Shown: piece by piece, positions 26,316 through 34,700 of the stretch | Layout: every line of letters starts with the position of its first letter | Position numbering within the stretch: the first letter of the stretch is position 1 | Assembly: GCA_965248715.1 (NCBI GenBank) | Contig: CBDFKB010000008.1 | Span: 186,001 to 250,000 of the forward strand | Direction: 5' to 3' | DNA from: CBDFKB01 sp965248715 | GTDB lineage: Bacteria; Pseudomonadota; Alphaproteobacteria; Rhizobiales; Rhizobiaceae | DNA: 64,000 bases | Made by a program: the position numbers and the translations under genes | Notes under the pieces: generated by a model | Databases searched by the model: none | Told to the model about the DNA's origin: nothing | What the model saw: the letters and a program-made list of their open reading frames with translations, nothing else

Positions 26316-26353
26316 AAAAAAACGCGCCGCCCCTTAACTTAGGAGCGGCGCGA
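26316..26353 (-). terminator. Rho-independent terminator/attenuator after the Liv binding-protein gene
   Basis: On the minus strand CGCGCCGCTCC pairs with GGGGCGGCGCG around a short AT-rich loop and is followed by a run of seven T. It sits inside the operon, between the binding protein and livH. Confidence 0.85.
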
Positions 26354-26366
26354 ATTTGGTTTCAGA

Positions 26367-27608
26367 TTATGGACGAACCATGTTGCAGGTGGTGGCGCTA
26401 TCGGCAGCCGCCATTGCAACGGTCTTTTCGACCACCAAGCCATAGCCTGAATTGTCGAAGTCAAAGTCCACATTCTCATCGGTGTGGGCAAAGATATGCA
26501 CGTCCTGGATCGCTTGGTGATCCTGGGCGCGCATCGTGACCTTGGATCCGAAAATCGAATCATGCTCCATGCCCTCTAGCGCATGGGCAACTGCCACCAC
26601 ATCACTATCAGAACCAGCATCGGTTATCGCACGCGCCAACATTTCGACCACATTGGCAATGCGCGGCTGACCGAGATCCTTTGTCGGAAATTTTGCCTTG
26701 AACGCAGCAGCATAGGCGCTAGCGCGATCAGACGGCGGTGGGTTGATCCTGCCTTCGCCAACCAGTTTCAAGGGGCCCTTGCCATCGGCGCCAAAGGTTT
26801 TGGTGATGCCATCGGCTGCTGCGTAATAGGTATAGATCGGGTTCTTGAAACCGGCGGCGATCACCGACTTGCCGAGGCCAACCATGTCGGCACCCCAGTT
26901 TCCGGTAATCATTGCGTCGGCGCCCGATGAAATGATCTTGCGGGCATAGGGGGTAAAGTCTTTTACCTTGCCGATCGGATGCAGTTCATTGCCGACGATC
27001 TCGATGTCAGGGCGCTTTTCGCCAATGAACCTGACCGCAGCAGCAGCTACTGCCTTGCCGAACGAATAGTCCTGGCCGATCAGGTAGATTTTCTTGATGT
27101 CCTGATTATCAGCAATGACGTCGGTCAGCGCATCCATTTTAATGTCTGCATTGGCGTCAAAACGGAAATGCCAGAAATTGCACTTGTCGTTGGTCAGCGC
27201 CGGATCAACCGCCGAATAGTTCAAGAACAATACACGGTTATCTGGATTGCGCTTGTTGTGTTTGTTGACCGCGTCGGTGATCGCGTTGGCAACACCAGAC
27301 GAGTTGCCCTGGGCGATGAAGCGGATGCCTTGGTCGACCGCAACTTGCAACTGGATCAGCGATTCTTTCGGGCTGATTTTGTTGTCGAACGGCACGATCT
27401 CGAAATCCTTGCCAAGCACCCCACCCTTCTTGTTGACCAATTCTTCAACCGCAAAGCGGTATTGGGCCAGACCTTGCTCACCGGTTGCGGCAAATGGGCC
27501 AGACAGCGGATCGATAAAAGCAATTTTTATGGTGTCACCAAATGCGGGCGCCACCAAGGTAGCACCAGCAATTGCCGCGCCAGCAATGATAGATAAAAGG
27601 CTTCTCAT
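26367..27608 (-). CDS. Liv-type ABC transporter substrate-binding protein
   Basis: 413-aa periplasmic binding protein (type 1 fold). Signal peptide MRSLLSIIAGAAIAGATLVAPAFG, then KIAFIDPLSGPFAATGEQGLAQYRFAVEE. Ligand could be a branched-chain amino acid, an amide or urea; the sequence does not decide. GGAGGAATTCC before the ATG at 27608 fixes the start. Confidence 0.92.
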   Translation of the reverse strand: MRSLLSIIAGAAIAGATLVAPAFGDTIKIAFIDPLSGPFAATGEQGLAQYRFAVEELVNKKGGVLGKDFEIVPFDNKISPKESLIQLQVAVDQGIRFIAQGNSSGVANAITDAVNKHNKRNPDNRVLFLNYSAVDPALTNDKCNFWHFRFDANADIKMDALTDVIADNQDIKKIYLIGQDYSFGKAVAAAAVRFIGEKRPDIEIVGNELHPIGKVKDFTPYARKIISSGADAMITGNWGADMVGLGKSVIAAGFKNPIYTYYAAADGITKTFGADGKGPLKLVGEGRINPPPSDRASAYAAAFKAKFPTKDLGQPRIANVVEMLARAITDAGSDSDVVAVAHALEGMEHDSIFGSKVTMRAQDHQAIQDVHIFAHTDENVDFDFDNSGYGLVVEKTVAMAAADSATTCNMVRP

Positions 27609-27761
27609 TGGAATTCCTCCGTTGGGACGATTTTCTAACTGCCAAACAATTCGCAAGTGAAATTGGAAGGACGCCGCCAGTCCTCCATGCAGCATCTTGA
27701 AAAAGTATAACCTTCTTGGAAGTGTCCGCAAGGGCGTACCTGAATTATTGCCAATATCGCA

Positions 27762-28667
27762 TCAATAATAGCTGCCGTTAGCAAGATCGCTGGCTGCTTG
27801 TTCCAGGAACCGCGCTGCGGCGACTGGCAAGGCGCGACCGCGCAAATGGCCGGCAAACAGAAAACCGGCGGCGACGTCCTTGGCACTTATCGGGCGGGTT
27901 GTCAGACGCTGACGATCAAGATCACTCGGCAGACCAATCGCCGCCGCAATCATCACATAATTAGCCCCCCCGGCGCTGGCGTTGAGAAATTCCAGATGAT
28001 TGGCTTCCACGCTGACATCCAGTTCGAGGTTGATCCTGGTGGCGGCGTTTTCGATCATGTGCCGAATGCCAAAACTTCGGTCCGGCAGCACCAACGGATA
28101 GGACGCGCATTCGTAAAGTCGCACTTCCTCGCGCATCGCCAGCGGGTGATCCTTGCTGACTACCGCCACCGGTTGCTGACTAAGCGATATTACTGGCTGG
28201 AAATCGGCCAGCCGCAATGGTTCAAACACGAACCCGATATCAGCGTCGTGGTTGACCAACGCTGCTTCAACCTGGCCGCGCGGCAAACCCACGACCTGGA
28301 ATGTCACGCCGACATGTTGGGCGCGGTAGCTGGCGATCTGTTGCGGAAGAAATTGCACAACCGCCTCGCCACTGGCAGCGATCCGCACATTGCCACGGCG
28401 CATGCCGCTTAAATCAGCGACACGGGACCTGACCCGTTCCATGTCGGAAAGCTGGTTGCGGATATGCTCAAGCAAAATTTCTCCCGCCGCGCTCAAGCGC
28501 ACGCCCGAGGCGATGCGCTCAAAAATCGCCGCGCCTAGCTCGTCTTCCATCGCCAAAATACGCCGGTTGAGCGCCGACGGTGCAATCGCCAGCGCTGCCG
28601 CCGCCTTGCGGATCGAACCGTGCCGTGTGACCGCTTCAACATAGCGCAGCGGCGTTAAATGGCGCAT
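27762..28667 (-). CDS. LysR family transcriptional regulator
   Basis: 301-aa LTTR. The N-terminal HTH (LRYVEAVTRHGSIRKAAAALAIAPSALNRRI) is followed by an effector-binding domain. It lies ~150 bp upstream of the Liv operon on the same strand and is divergent from the ammonium transporter, so either may be its target. Confidence 0.9.
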   Translation of the reverse strand: MRHLTPLRYVEAVTRHGSIRKAAAALAIAPSALNRRILAMEDELGAAIFERIASGVRLSAAGEILLEHIRNQLSDMERVRSRVADLSGMRRGNVRIAASGEAVVQFLPQQIASYRAQHVGVTFQVVGLPRGQVEAALVNHDADIGFVFEPLRLADFQPVISLSQQPVAVVSKDHPLAMREEVRLYECASYPLVLPDRSFGIRHMIENAATRINLELDVSVEANHLEFLNASAGGANYVMIAAAIGLPSDLDRQRLTTRPISAKDVAAGFLFAGHLRGRALPVAAARFLEQAASDLANGSYY

Positions 28668-28680
28668 TGCGTTCTTCCAT

Positions 28681-28701
28681 GTGTTGCGAAATTAGCAACA
28701 C
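28681..28701. promoter_or_regulatory. Probable LysR binding site
   Basis: GTGTTGC and GCAACAC form perfect 7-bp arms around 7 bases, which includes the T-N11-A pattern of LysR sites. A further half-site AGCAACACC lies at 28726-28734. The site is 14 bp before the lysR start, and autoregulation and control of the divergent amt gene are plausible. Confidence 0.55.
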
Positions 28702-28811
28702 CCATAAGCAAATTTAACAGCATACAGCAACACCTAGATTGGATATGCAAGCGCAGCAACGGCAATCGCCGCAGTGCAAAATGAGCTAGAGCCTGAAACC
28801 GGGGATAAATA

Positions 28812-30128
28812 ATGCCTGTCAAACTGAGCAAACGGGCCGGGCTTGCGGCCGCCACTTTCCTCGTGCTCGGTGGCAGCGCCGGTGCACAGGAACTAACCCT
28901 CAAAGCCATGCAGGCAGAGACCGCCTTTGTGTTCAACACAATGTTGTTCTTAATCGGTGGGTTCCTGGTCATGTTCATGGCCGCCGGCTTCGCGATGCTG
29001 GAAGCAGGCCTGGTGCGATCCAAGAACGTATCCATGCAATGCCTGAAAAATATTTCGCTCTATTCGGTTGCCGGCATCATGTATTGGTGCCTCGGTTACA
29101 GCCTGATGTATACCGATGTCGTTGGCTATATCGGCACTTTCGCCGCTCATTCCTGGCCGGAAGCCGGTGCGATCAACCAGGGTGATTATGCGGTCGCTTC
29201 GGACTGGTTTTTCCAAATGGTATTTTGCGCCACCACCGCATCGATCGTCTCCGGCGCGGTGGCCGAGCGCATCAAATTGTGGCCATTCCTGATTTTCGTC
29301 GCGGTGTTGACCGGAATGATTTACCCGATTGCTGGCTCCTGGAAATGGGGTGCGGGATGGCTTGAAACCCGGGGTTTTCTCGATTTTGCCGGCTCGACCT
29401 TAGTACACTCGGTCGGCGGCTGGGCAGCTTTGACCGGCGCCATTATCCTCGGCGCCCGCCAGGGCCGTTATCCCGGCAGGGGCATGGTGGTGCCAATGCC
29501 GGGATCATCGATACCACTGGCGACGCTTGGCACGTTTATTTTATGGCTCGGTTGGTTCGGCTTTAACGGCGGCTCGCAACTGGCCTTTGGTGACAACGCC
29601 AACGCCGCCGACGTTGCGCGGATTTTCGTCAATACTAATCTTGCCGCTGCTGCGGGGGTGATCGCCACCATTTTGTTGATGCAGGTGATCTACAAGAAGA
29701 TAGACGTTACCCTGGCGCTCAACGGCGCCTTGGCCGGCCTGGTTTCGATCACTGCCGAGCCCTTGATGCCCGGACCGGCGATGGCTATCATCATTGGCGC
29801 CATCGGCGGTGTGATTGTGGTGTTTGCAGTACCTATGCTCGACCGCTTCAAAATCGACGACGTGGTTGGTGCTATTCCAGTTCATTTGTTGGCCGGTATT
29901 TGGGGTACGCTAGCGGTGCCACTGACCAATTCCGACGGTGATTTCATCACCCAGATCATTGGCATCGCCGCTTATGCAATATTCACGGTGATCGCCAGCT
30001 CGATTGTGTGGTTCGCGCTTAAATACACGATCGGACTTCGGGTATCTGACGCCGACGAGGCAAGCGGGCTCGACAAGGCGGAAGTCGGCGTCGAAGCCTA
30101 TCCTGAATTTACTATGGGCCGCGCTTGA
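28812..30128 (+). CDS. amt: Ammonium transporter
   Basis: 438-aa Amt/MEP/Rh protein with an N-terminal signal-like segment (to GSAGAQE) and 11 membrane helices. The twin pore histidines are in STLVHSVGGW and AIPVHLLAGIWG. FFQMVFCATTASIVSGAVAERIKL is the Amt signature. No glnK gene precedes it, unlike the usual pairing. Transport of ammonium or methylammonium across the inner membrane is expected. Confidence 0.93.
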   Translation: MPVKLSKRAGLAAATFLVLGGSAGAQELTLKAMQAETAFVFNTMLFLIGGFLVMFMAAGFAMLEAGLVRSKNVSMQCLKNISLYSVAGIMYWCLGYSLMYTDVVGYIGTFAAHSWPEAGAINQGDYAVASDWFFQMVFCATTASIVSGAVAERIKLWPFLIFVAVLTGMIYPIAGSWKWGAGWLETRGFLDFAGSTLVHSVGGWAALTGAIILGARQGRYPGRGMVVPMPGSSIPLATLGTFILWLGWFGFNGGSQLAFGDNANAADVARIFVNTNLAAAAGVIATILLMQVIYKKIDVTLALNGALAGLVSITAEPLMPGPAMAIIIGAIGGVIVVFAVPMLDRFKIDDVVGAIPVHLLAGIWGTLAVPLTNSDGDFITQIIGIAAYAIFTVIASSIVWFALKYTIGLRVSDADEASGLDKAEVGVEAYPEFTMGRA

Positions 30129-30177
30129 TAAAGCGAAATTGGTTGCGCCAGACCATTTCTCAATCTGTATCCCATCC

Positions 30178-30206
30178 ACCCGGCGCCACCAGCGCCGGGT
30201 TATTTT
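30178..30206 (+). terminator. Terminator after amt
   Basis: ACCCGGCGC pairs with GCGCCGGGT around CACCA and is followed by TATTTT, a rho-independent form. Confidence 0.75.
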
Positions 30207-30275
30207 GCTTGCGCAGAGGAAGTTTATCTACACATTGATTTACTATTTTTTCAATAAGGCATTCGGGAGCAGGAA

Positions 30276-31892
30276 ATGACTTATGATTACGTGATCGTTG
30301 GTGGTGGATCTGCCGGATCGGTACTTGCAGCCCGGCTGAGCGAGGATCCATCTATTACCGTTTGCCTGCTTGAGGCAGGCGGTCGCGGCGACCACATATT
30401 CATTCGTGCGCCGGCCGCAGTCGCGGCACTGTGCCGAGGGCAGCCGAAAATCAGCAATTGGGCCTATCAAACCGTGCCACAGCCGGGCCTCAACAACCGG
30501 CGCGGCTACCAGCCGCGTGGCAAAGGGCTTGGCGGCTCAAGCGCGATCAACGCCATGCTCTATGTGCGCGGCCACCAGCAAGACTATGACGATTGGGCCA
30601 ATGCCGGATGCGAAGGCTGGTCGTTTAACCAGGTACTTCCCTATTTTTGCAAGGCGGAAGCCAATGAACGCGGCAGCGACCAATTGCACGGCGCCGATGG
30701 GCCGCTGCAAGTCTCTAATCAGAAATCGCCACGGCCGATCGCGCAGGCGTTTTTGGATGCAACCGCTGAACTGCAAATTCGCCGCAATGACGATTTTAAC
30801 GGGCCTGAGCAGGAAGGTGCCGGCTACTATCAGGTTACCCAATTTCGTGATGAAAAGCGCAATGGCGAACGCTGTTCGGCCGCCGCCGGCTATCTGCATC
30901 CGGTCATGGAACGCGCCAATCTTACCGTCATCACCGGTGCCCATGTAACCAGCATCGAATTTACCGGCATACGCGCCACCGGCGTCAACTATGTGAAAGG
31001 CCGCAAAGCCGGCCAGGTGAGTGCCGCGCGCGAAATTATCCTCAGCGGTGGCGCTTTCAACTCGCCGCAATTATTGTTGCTATCAGGGGTTGGTGACGCC
31101 GATCATTTGCGCGACCACGGCATCGAACCGGTGCACGAACTGCCGGGCGTCGGCAAAAACTTGCAGGACCACATCAATTTCACCATAACCTACAAATCAC
31201 GGGATACTGACATGTTCGGGCTTGGCCCGGTCGGCGCGATCACATTGATCCGGGAAATCCTGCGCTGGCGACGCGACGGTAGCGGCATGATCGCCACCCC
31301 GTTCGCGGAGGCCGGCGCGTTCCTCAAATCCGATCCGGCCCTGGAACGGCCCGATTTGCAATTGCATTTCCTGGTTGGCATCGTCGACGATCACGCGCGC
31401 AAACTTCATTTGGGCTATGGTTATTCATGCCATATATGCACGCTTCGGCCCTATTCGCGCGGTTCGATATTCCTGGAAAATGCCGACCCTATGGCGGCAC
31501 CTGGTATCGACCCGGCGTTTCTTAGCGACAAACGCGATCTGCAATTGCTGCTCAAGGGCACCAAGATCACTCGCGAAATTTTACAAGCGCGACCGTTTGA
31601 ACCCTACCGGCACAAGGAACTCTATACCGCCGATGTAAACACCGACGCTGAATGGGAGAGCCAAATTCGCGCTCGCGCCGATACAGTTTATCATCCGGTC
31701 GGTAGCTGCAAAATGGGCGTCGACGACATGGCGGTGGTCGATCCGCGCCTGCGGGTGCACGGCATTGAAGGGTTGCGGGTGGTCGACGCCTCGGTGATGC
31801 CGACGTTGATTGGCGGCAATACCAACGCACCAACCATCATGATCGCCGAAATGGCCGCCGATATGATCAAGCAGGATAATGGGACTGATTAG
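30276..31892 (+). CDS. GMC family FAD-dependent oxidoreductase (choline/alcohol dehydrogenase-like)
   Basis: 538-aa GMC oxidoreductase. The FAD motif is VIVGGGSAGSVLAARLSE; GMC signatures are in GKGLGGSSAINAMLYVRG and SGGAFNSPQLLLLSGVG; the catalytic His lies in YHPVGSCKMG and the partner Asn in GGNTNAPTIMIAE. Choline dehydrogenase (BetA) is the closest recognised name, but many relatives oxidise other alcohols. No betB gene is adjacent. AGGA lies shortly before the ATG. Confidence 0.88.
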   Translation: MTYDYVIVGGGSAGSVLAARLSEDPSITVCLLEAGGRGDHIFIRAPAAVAALCRGQPKISNWAYQTVPQPGLNNRRGYQPRGKGLGGSSAINAMLYVRGHQQDYDDWANAGCEGWSFNQVLPYFCKAEANERGSDQLHGADGPLQVSNQKSPRPIAQAFLDATAELQIRRNDDFNGPEQEGAGYYQVTQFRDEKRNGERCSAAAGYLHPVMERANLTVITGAHVTSIEFTGIRATGVNYVKGRKAGQVSAAREIILSGGAFNSPQLLLLSGVGDADHLRDHGIEPVHELPGVGKNLQDHINFTITYKSRDTDMFGLGPVGAITLIREILRWRRDGSGMIATPFAEAGAFLKSDPALERPDLQLHFLVGIVDDHARKLHLGYGYSCHICTLRPYSRGSIFLENADPMAAPGIDPAFLSDKRDLQLLLKGTKITREILQARPFEPYRHKELYTADVNTDAEWESQIRARADTVYHPVGSCKMGVDDMAVVDPRLRVHGIEGLRVVDASVMPTLIGGNTNAPTIMIAEMAADMIKQDNGTD

Positions 31893-31928
31893 ACAACATT
31901 AGAGCGGATTTAATTCAGGTTGGATACT

Positions 31929-32807
31929 CTAGTTATTGGTCTTTTCGACCAGGTTCTCCAGATATTTCGCATATTCAGTCGACCCCAATTTGCTTGCTTG
32001 CGCAAGTAGATCGACCTTATTTAGATATCCCAATTCATAACCGATTTCTTCGAGGCACATCACCTTGACCCCTTGGCGTTGCTCGATTGTGCGCACAAAA
32101 GAAGATGCCTCGTGCAAACTTTCATGGGTGCCAGTGTCAAGCCAGGCAAAACCCCGCCCAAGTTTGCTGACGTTTAGGTCCCCCCGTTCCAAATAGAACT
32201 GGTTTACTGCGGTAATTTCCAGCTCACCGCGCGCGGAAGGTTTTATCTGGGCAGCGATATCGACTACATCATTATCATAAAAATATAGACCGGTTACTGC
32301 CCAGTTAGATTTCGGCACCGATGGCTTTTCCTCAATCGAGGATGCAATGCCCGAAACCGGGTCAAAGCTGACCACACCGTATCGTTCCGGGTTGGCGACA
32401 TGATAGGCGAAAACCGTCGCTCCTGATTTGCGGGCCACTGCCTCGCTGCACAAATCTGGCAATCCATGCCCATAAAAAATGTTATCGCCCAAGATCAACG
32501 AAACCGGGTCGTCGCCAACGAAATCCCGGCCGACAATGAAAGCTTCCGCAAGGCCCCGGGGCTGTTCCTGTATTGCATAAGAAATATGCAAGCCCAATTG
32601 CTCGCCTGTACCAAACAGATACTCAAATTGCGGCAAGTCCCGCGGAGTAGAAATTATCAAAATCTCGCGGATACCGGCCAGCATAAGCACCCCCATCGGA
32701 TAGTAGATCATAGGCTTGTTGAAAACTGGCAGAAGTTGCTTGGAGACAGCGAGGGTCGCTGGAAACAGCCGGGTTGCTTGGCCGCCCGCTAGGATAATAC
32801 CCTTCAT
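31929..32807 (-). CDS. rmlA: Glucose-1-phosphate thymidylyltransferase
   Basis: 292-aa nucleotidyltransferase that makes dTDP-glucose, the first step to dTDP-rhamnose. Motifs: AGGQATRLFPATLAVSKQLLP, ILGDNIFYGHGL, SSIEEKPSVPKSN and AWLDTGTHESL. The length fits RmlA. rmlB, rmlC and rmlD are not in this window. Its ATG overlaps the sulfotransferase stop. Confidence 0.94.
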   Translation of the reverse strand: MKGIILAGGQATRLFPATLAVSKQLLPVFNKPMIYYPMGVLMLAGIREILIISTPRDLPQFEYLFGTGEQLGLHISYAIQEQPRGLAEAFIVGRDFVGDDPVSLILGDNIFYGHGLPDLCSEAVARKSGATVFAYHVANPERYGVVSFDPVSGIASSIEEKPSVPKSNWAVTGLYFYDNDVVDIAAQIKPSARGELEITAVNQFYLERGDLNVSKLGRGFAWLDTGTHESLHEASSFVRTIEQRQGVKVMCLEEIGYELGYLNKVDLLAQASKLGSTEYAKYLENLVEKTNN

Positions 32808-34498
32808 TTGTCATTTCCTGGTGTCTGTCGCTTCATGGGTGCTGATTTCCTGTCTTCAATTTGCGCCTGAATCGCCTCAAGATTGCGGATATGTTGTTGA
32901 AGTCCGGTGTTTTCTGCGTCCAACTCGTATGCGCTGAGCGCTACCTTCAAGGCTTCCTCATACTCTTCGCTGTCAGACAACACGAGGCTTAAAGATCCCA
33001 TGGCCGCAGTATTATTCGGGTTTAACTTTATCGTCTCCTGAAAGTGCGATTTTGCAGCCGACGGATTGCTGAGCTTATGGTTGAGAACGCCGAGATGGTA
33101 ATGGAGTGTTTCTGACAGGGGCTGCAATTTCGATGCTTTAAGTACATTGGCCGAAGCTTTGTCAATTTCTCCGAGATTCAGTTGCGCATCGCCTAGATAA
33201 ACCAGGTAGTCAGCGCGTTTTGGATCCAATTTGTTCAGCTTGGAAAAAGCAGTCCTGGCAATTGCATGCATTCCGCTAGCTTGCGCATGTTCCCCGATCT
33301 TTTTCCAAATATCTACAATGCCACTATGCTCTTTGGGAATCTTGTTCAGAGTATCAACCGCAGCCTCCAACTGGCCTTGGGAGATGAGCACATCGACTTG
33401 GGTGGAGAGAGCCTTAAACAGCGATTGTGCGGATCCAGGATTTTCCGGATCAACCGCAGCCGCACTTTGGAATGCTTCGATGGCATCTTGAAGCCGATCA
33501 CTAATTAGGCAGATTTCACCTAGATGGTGCCAGTGTCCGGGATTTTTCGGAGATATATTAACGGCATTTCGCGCATTGACATAAGCCATTGAAACATCGC
33601 CATTTTTTAACGCGTTGTGACTCATTTCGACCTGCCGGTCTTCAAGAATTCGATCGCTTATCGATGGCTCAGGCCCCGGCGAAATTACTTGCCACGCTTC
33701 CAGCCATTTGCTGTGCAGCTTATCAATTGTCTCTTTGTTAGTTAGGCTGGGCTCGTCGATCAGCAAACGAAAAAGACGGTTGGTAACAGATGAGGCCTGG
33801 GGGCAATTTTCAAGATCAGCCATCGTTGTTCGAAAATGACGCTGATTTTTTGCAACAAAACCATCTATCGCCAATTCAACCTTATCAGCATCAATTGGCC
33901 AATTAATCCCCAAATCCTTAGTTAGCATACCAAGCGTGGTACGCCAGTCGTCAACGAAATCGTCATACCGACAAATCGCACTGGAAAATCCGCGGGTTTG
34001 CGCCTCTGCTTCCAGCATATAGCTTGTCCACAATTGCAGCGCATGATCCAAGGCAATACCATCGCGTTTGGCCAGAGACGCAGCGACATCAAGTGGGTTA
34101 CGCAAACAAGTAATAAATTTTACTTCAACATTCGTTGAAAGAAAAATGGCGGCCCAAAAAGACGCCAGCCGAGACATCCTCGGATCCTTTATTACTACAT
34201 ATTGTCCGGACCCCTCCATTCGCGCAACCACTTCTTCGGCACGTTTGTAGATATCCATCAACCGCGAATTATCCATCCACTCGGGAGCAAGCGGCTTCGG
34301 GTCAGCCCAGTGACGATCTATCAGATTGCAGATATCTGAATTGATCTCGACCACATCTTTTGGCTCCCAAAAGCCGAGCGGATTGCCATACTCCGGCGAT
34401 ATCAGTTCTCCGGGGAGCGCACATCCCAACATGTTAAGCACGCGCGCTACCATCGAGGTACCACTGCGATGCATTCCTATTACAAATATTGCTTCCAT
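32804..34498 (-). CDS. Sulfotransferase with C-terminal TPR domain
   Basis: 564-aa protein. The N-terminal sulfotransferase has the 5'-phosphosulfate loop FVIGMHRSGTSMVARVLNML (residues 4-23) and the 3'-phosphate region VIKDPRMSRLASFW. From about residue 290 it has tetratricopeptide repeats (NPGHWHHLGEICLISDRLQDA, NPGSAQSLFKAL, ADYLVYLGDAQLNLGEI, LHYHLGVLNHKLSN). It would move sulfate from PAPS to a sugar or protein; context with RmlA and glycosyltransferases favours a glycan. It overlaps rmlA by 4 bases. The ATG at 34498 starts directly at the sulfotransferase domain. Confidence 0.88.
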   Translation of the reverse strand: MEAIFVIGMHRSGTSMVARVLNMLGCALPGELISPEYGNPLGFWEPKDVVEINSDICNLIDRHWADPKPLAPEWMDNSRLMDIYKRAEEVVARMEGSGQYVVIKDPRMSRLASFWAAIFLSTNVEVKFITCLRNPLDVAASLAKRDGIALDHALQLWTSYMLEAEAQTRGFSSAICRYDDFVDDWRTTLGMLTKDLGINWPIDADKVELAIDGFVAKNQRHFRTTMADLENCPQASSVTNRLFRLLIDEPSLTNKETIDKLHSKWLEAWQVISPGPEPSISDRILEDRQVEMSHNALKNGDVSMAYVNARNAVNISPKNPGHWHHLGEICLISDRLQDAIEAFQSAAAVDPENPGSAQSLFKALSTQVDVLISQGQLEAAVDTLNKIPKEHSGIVDIWKKIGEHAQASGMHAIARTAFSKLNKLDPKRADYLVYLGDAQLNLGEIDKASANVLKASKLQPLSETLHYHLGVLNHKLSNPSAAKSHFQETIKLNPNNTAAMGSLSLVLSDSEEYEEALKVALSAYELDAENTGLQQHIRNLEAIQAQIEDRKSAPMKRQTPGNDK

Positions 34499-34700
34499 TT
34501 TCCGCCAACCTGCATTATCTGAAGCTGCATTATCATAACAGTAATGCGCCACGAGTGGCATCGGTGCAGCAATTGACCTGCCCACCGTCTCTGCCAAGAG
34601 AAACATGGCATACGCCATGGGAATTTGTCCAGGATAAGCGGCATGCAAGTCGCAGAATTAGTTTGCAACTCAATTATGAAAATGGCTAGCGACCAATCAC

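Noticed and set aside
30276..31892. Firm assignment as choline dehydrogenase betA feeding the amine cluster
   Set aside because: GMC enzymes are broad, betB is missing, and the gene is 13 kb from the cluster on the far side of the glycan region.
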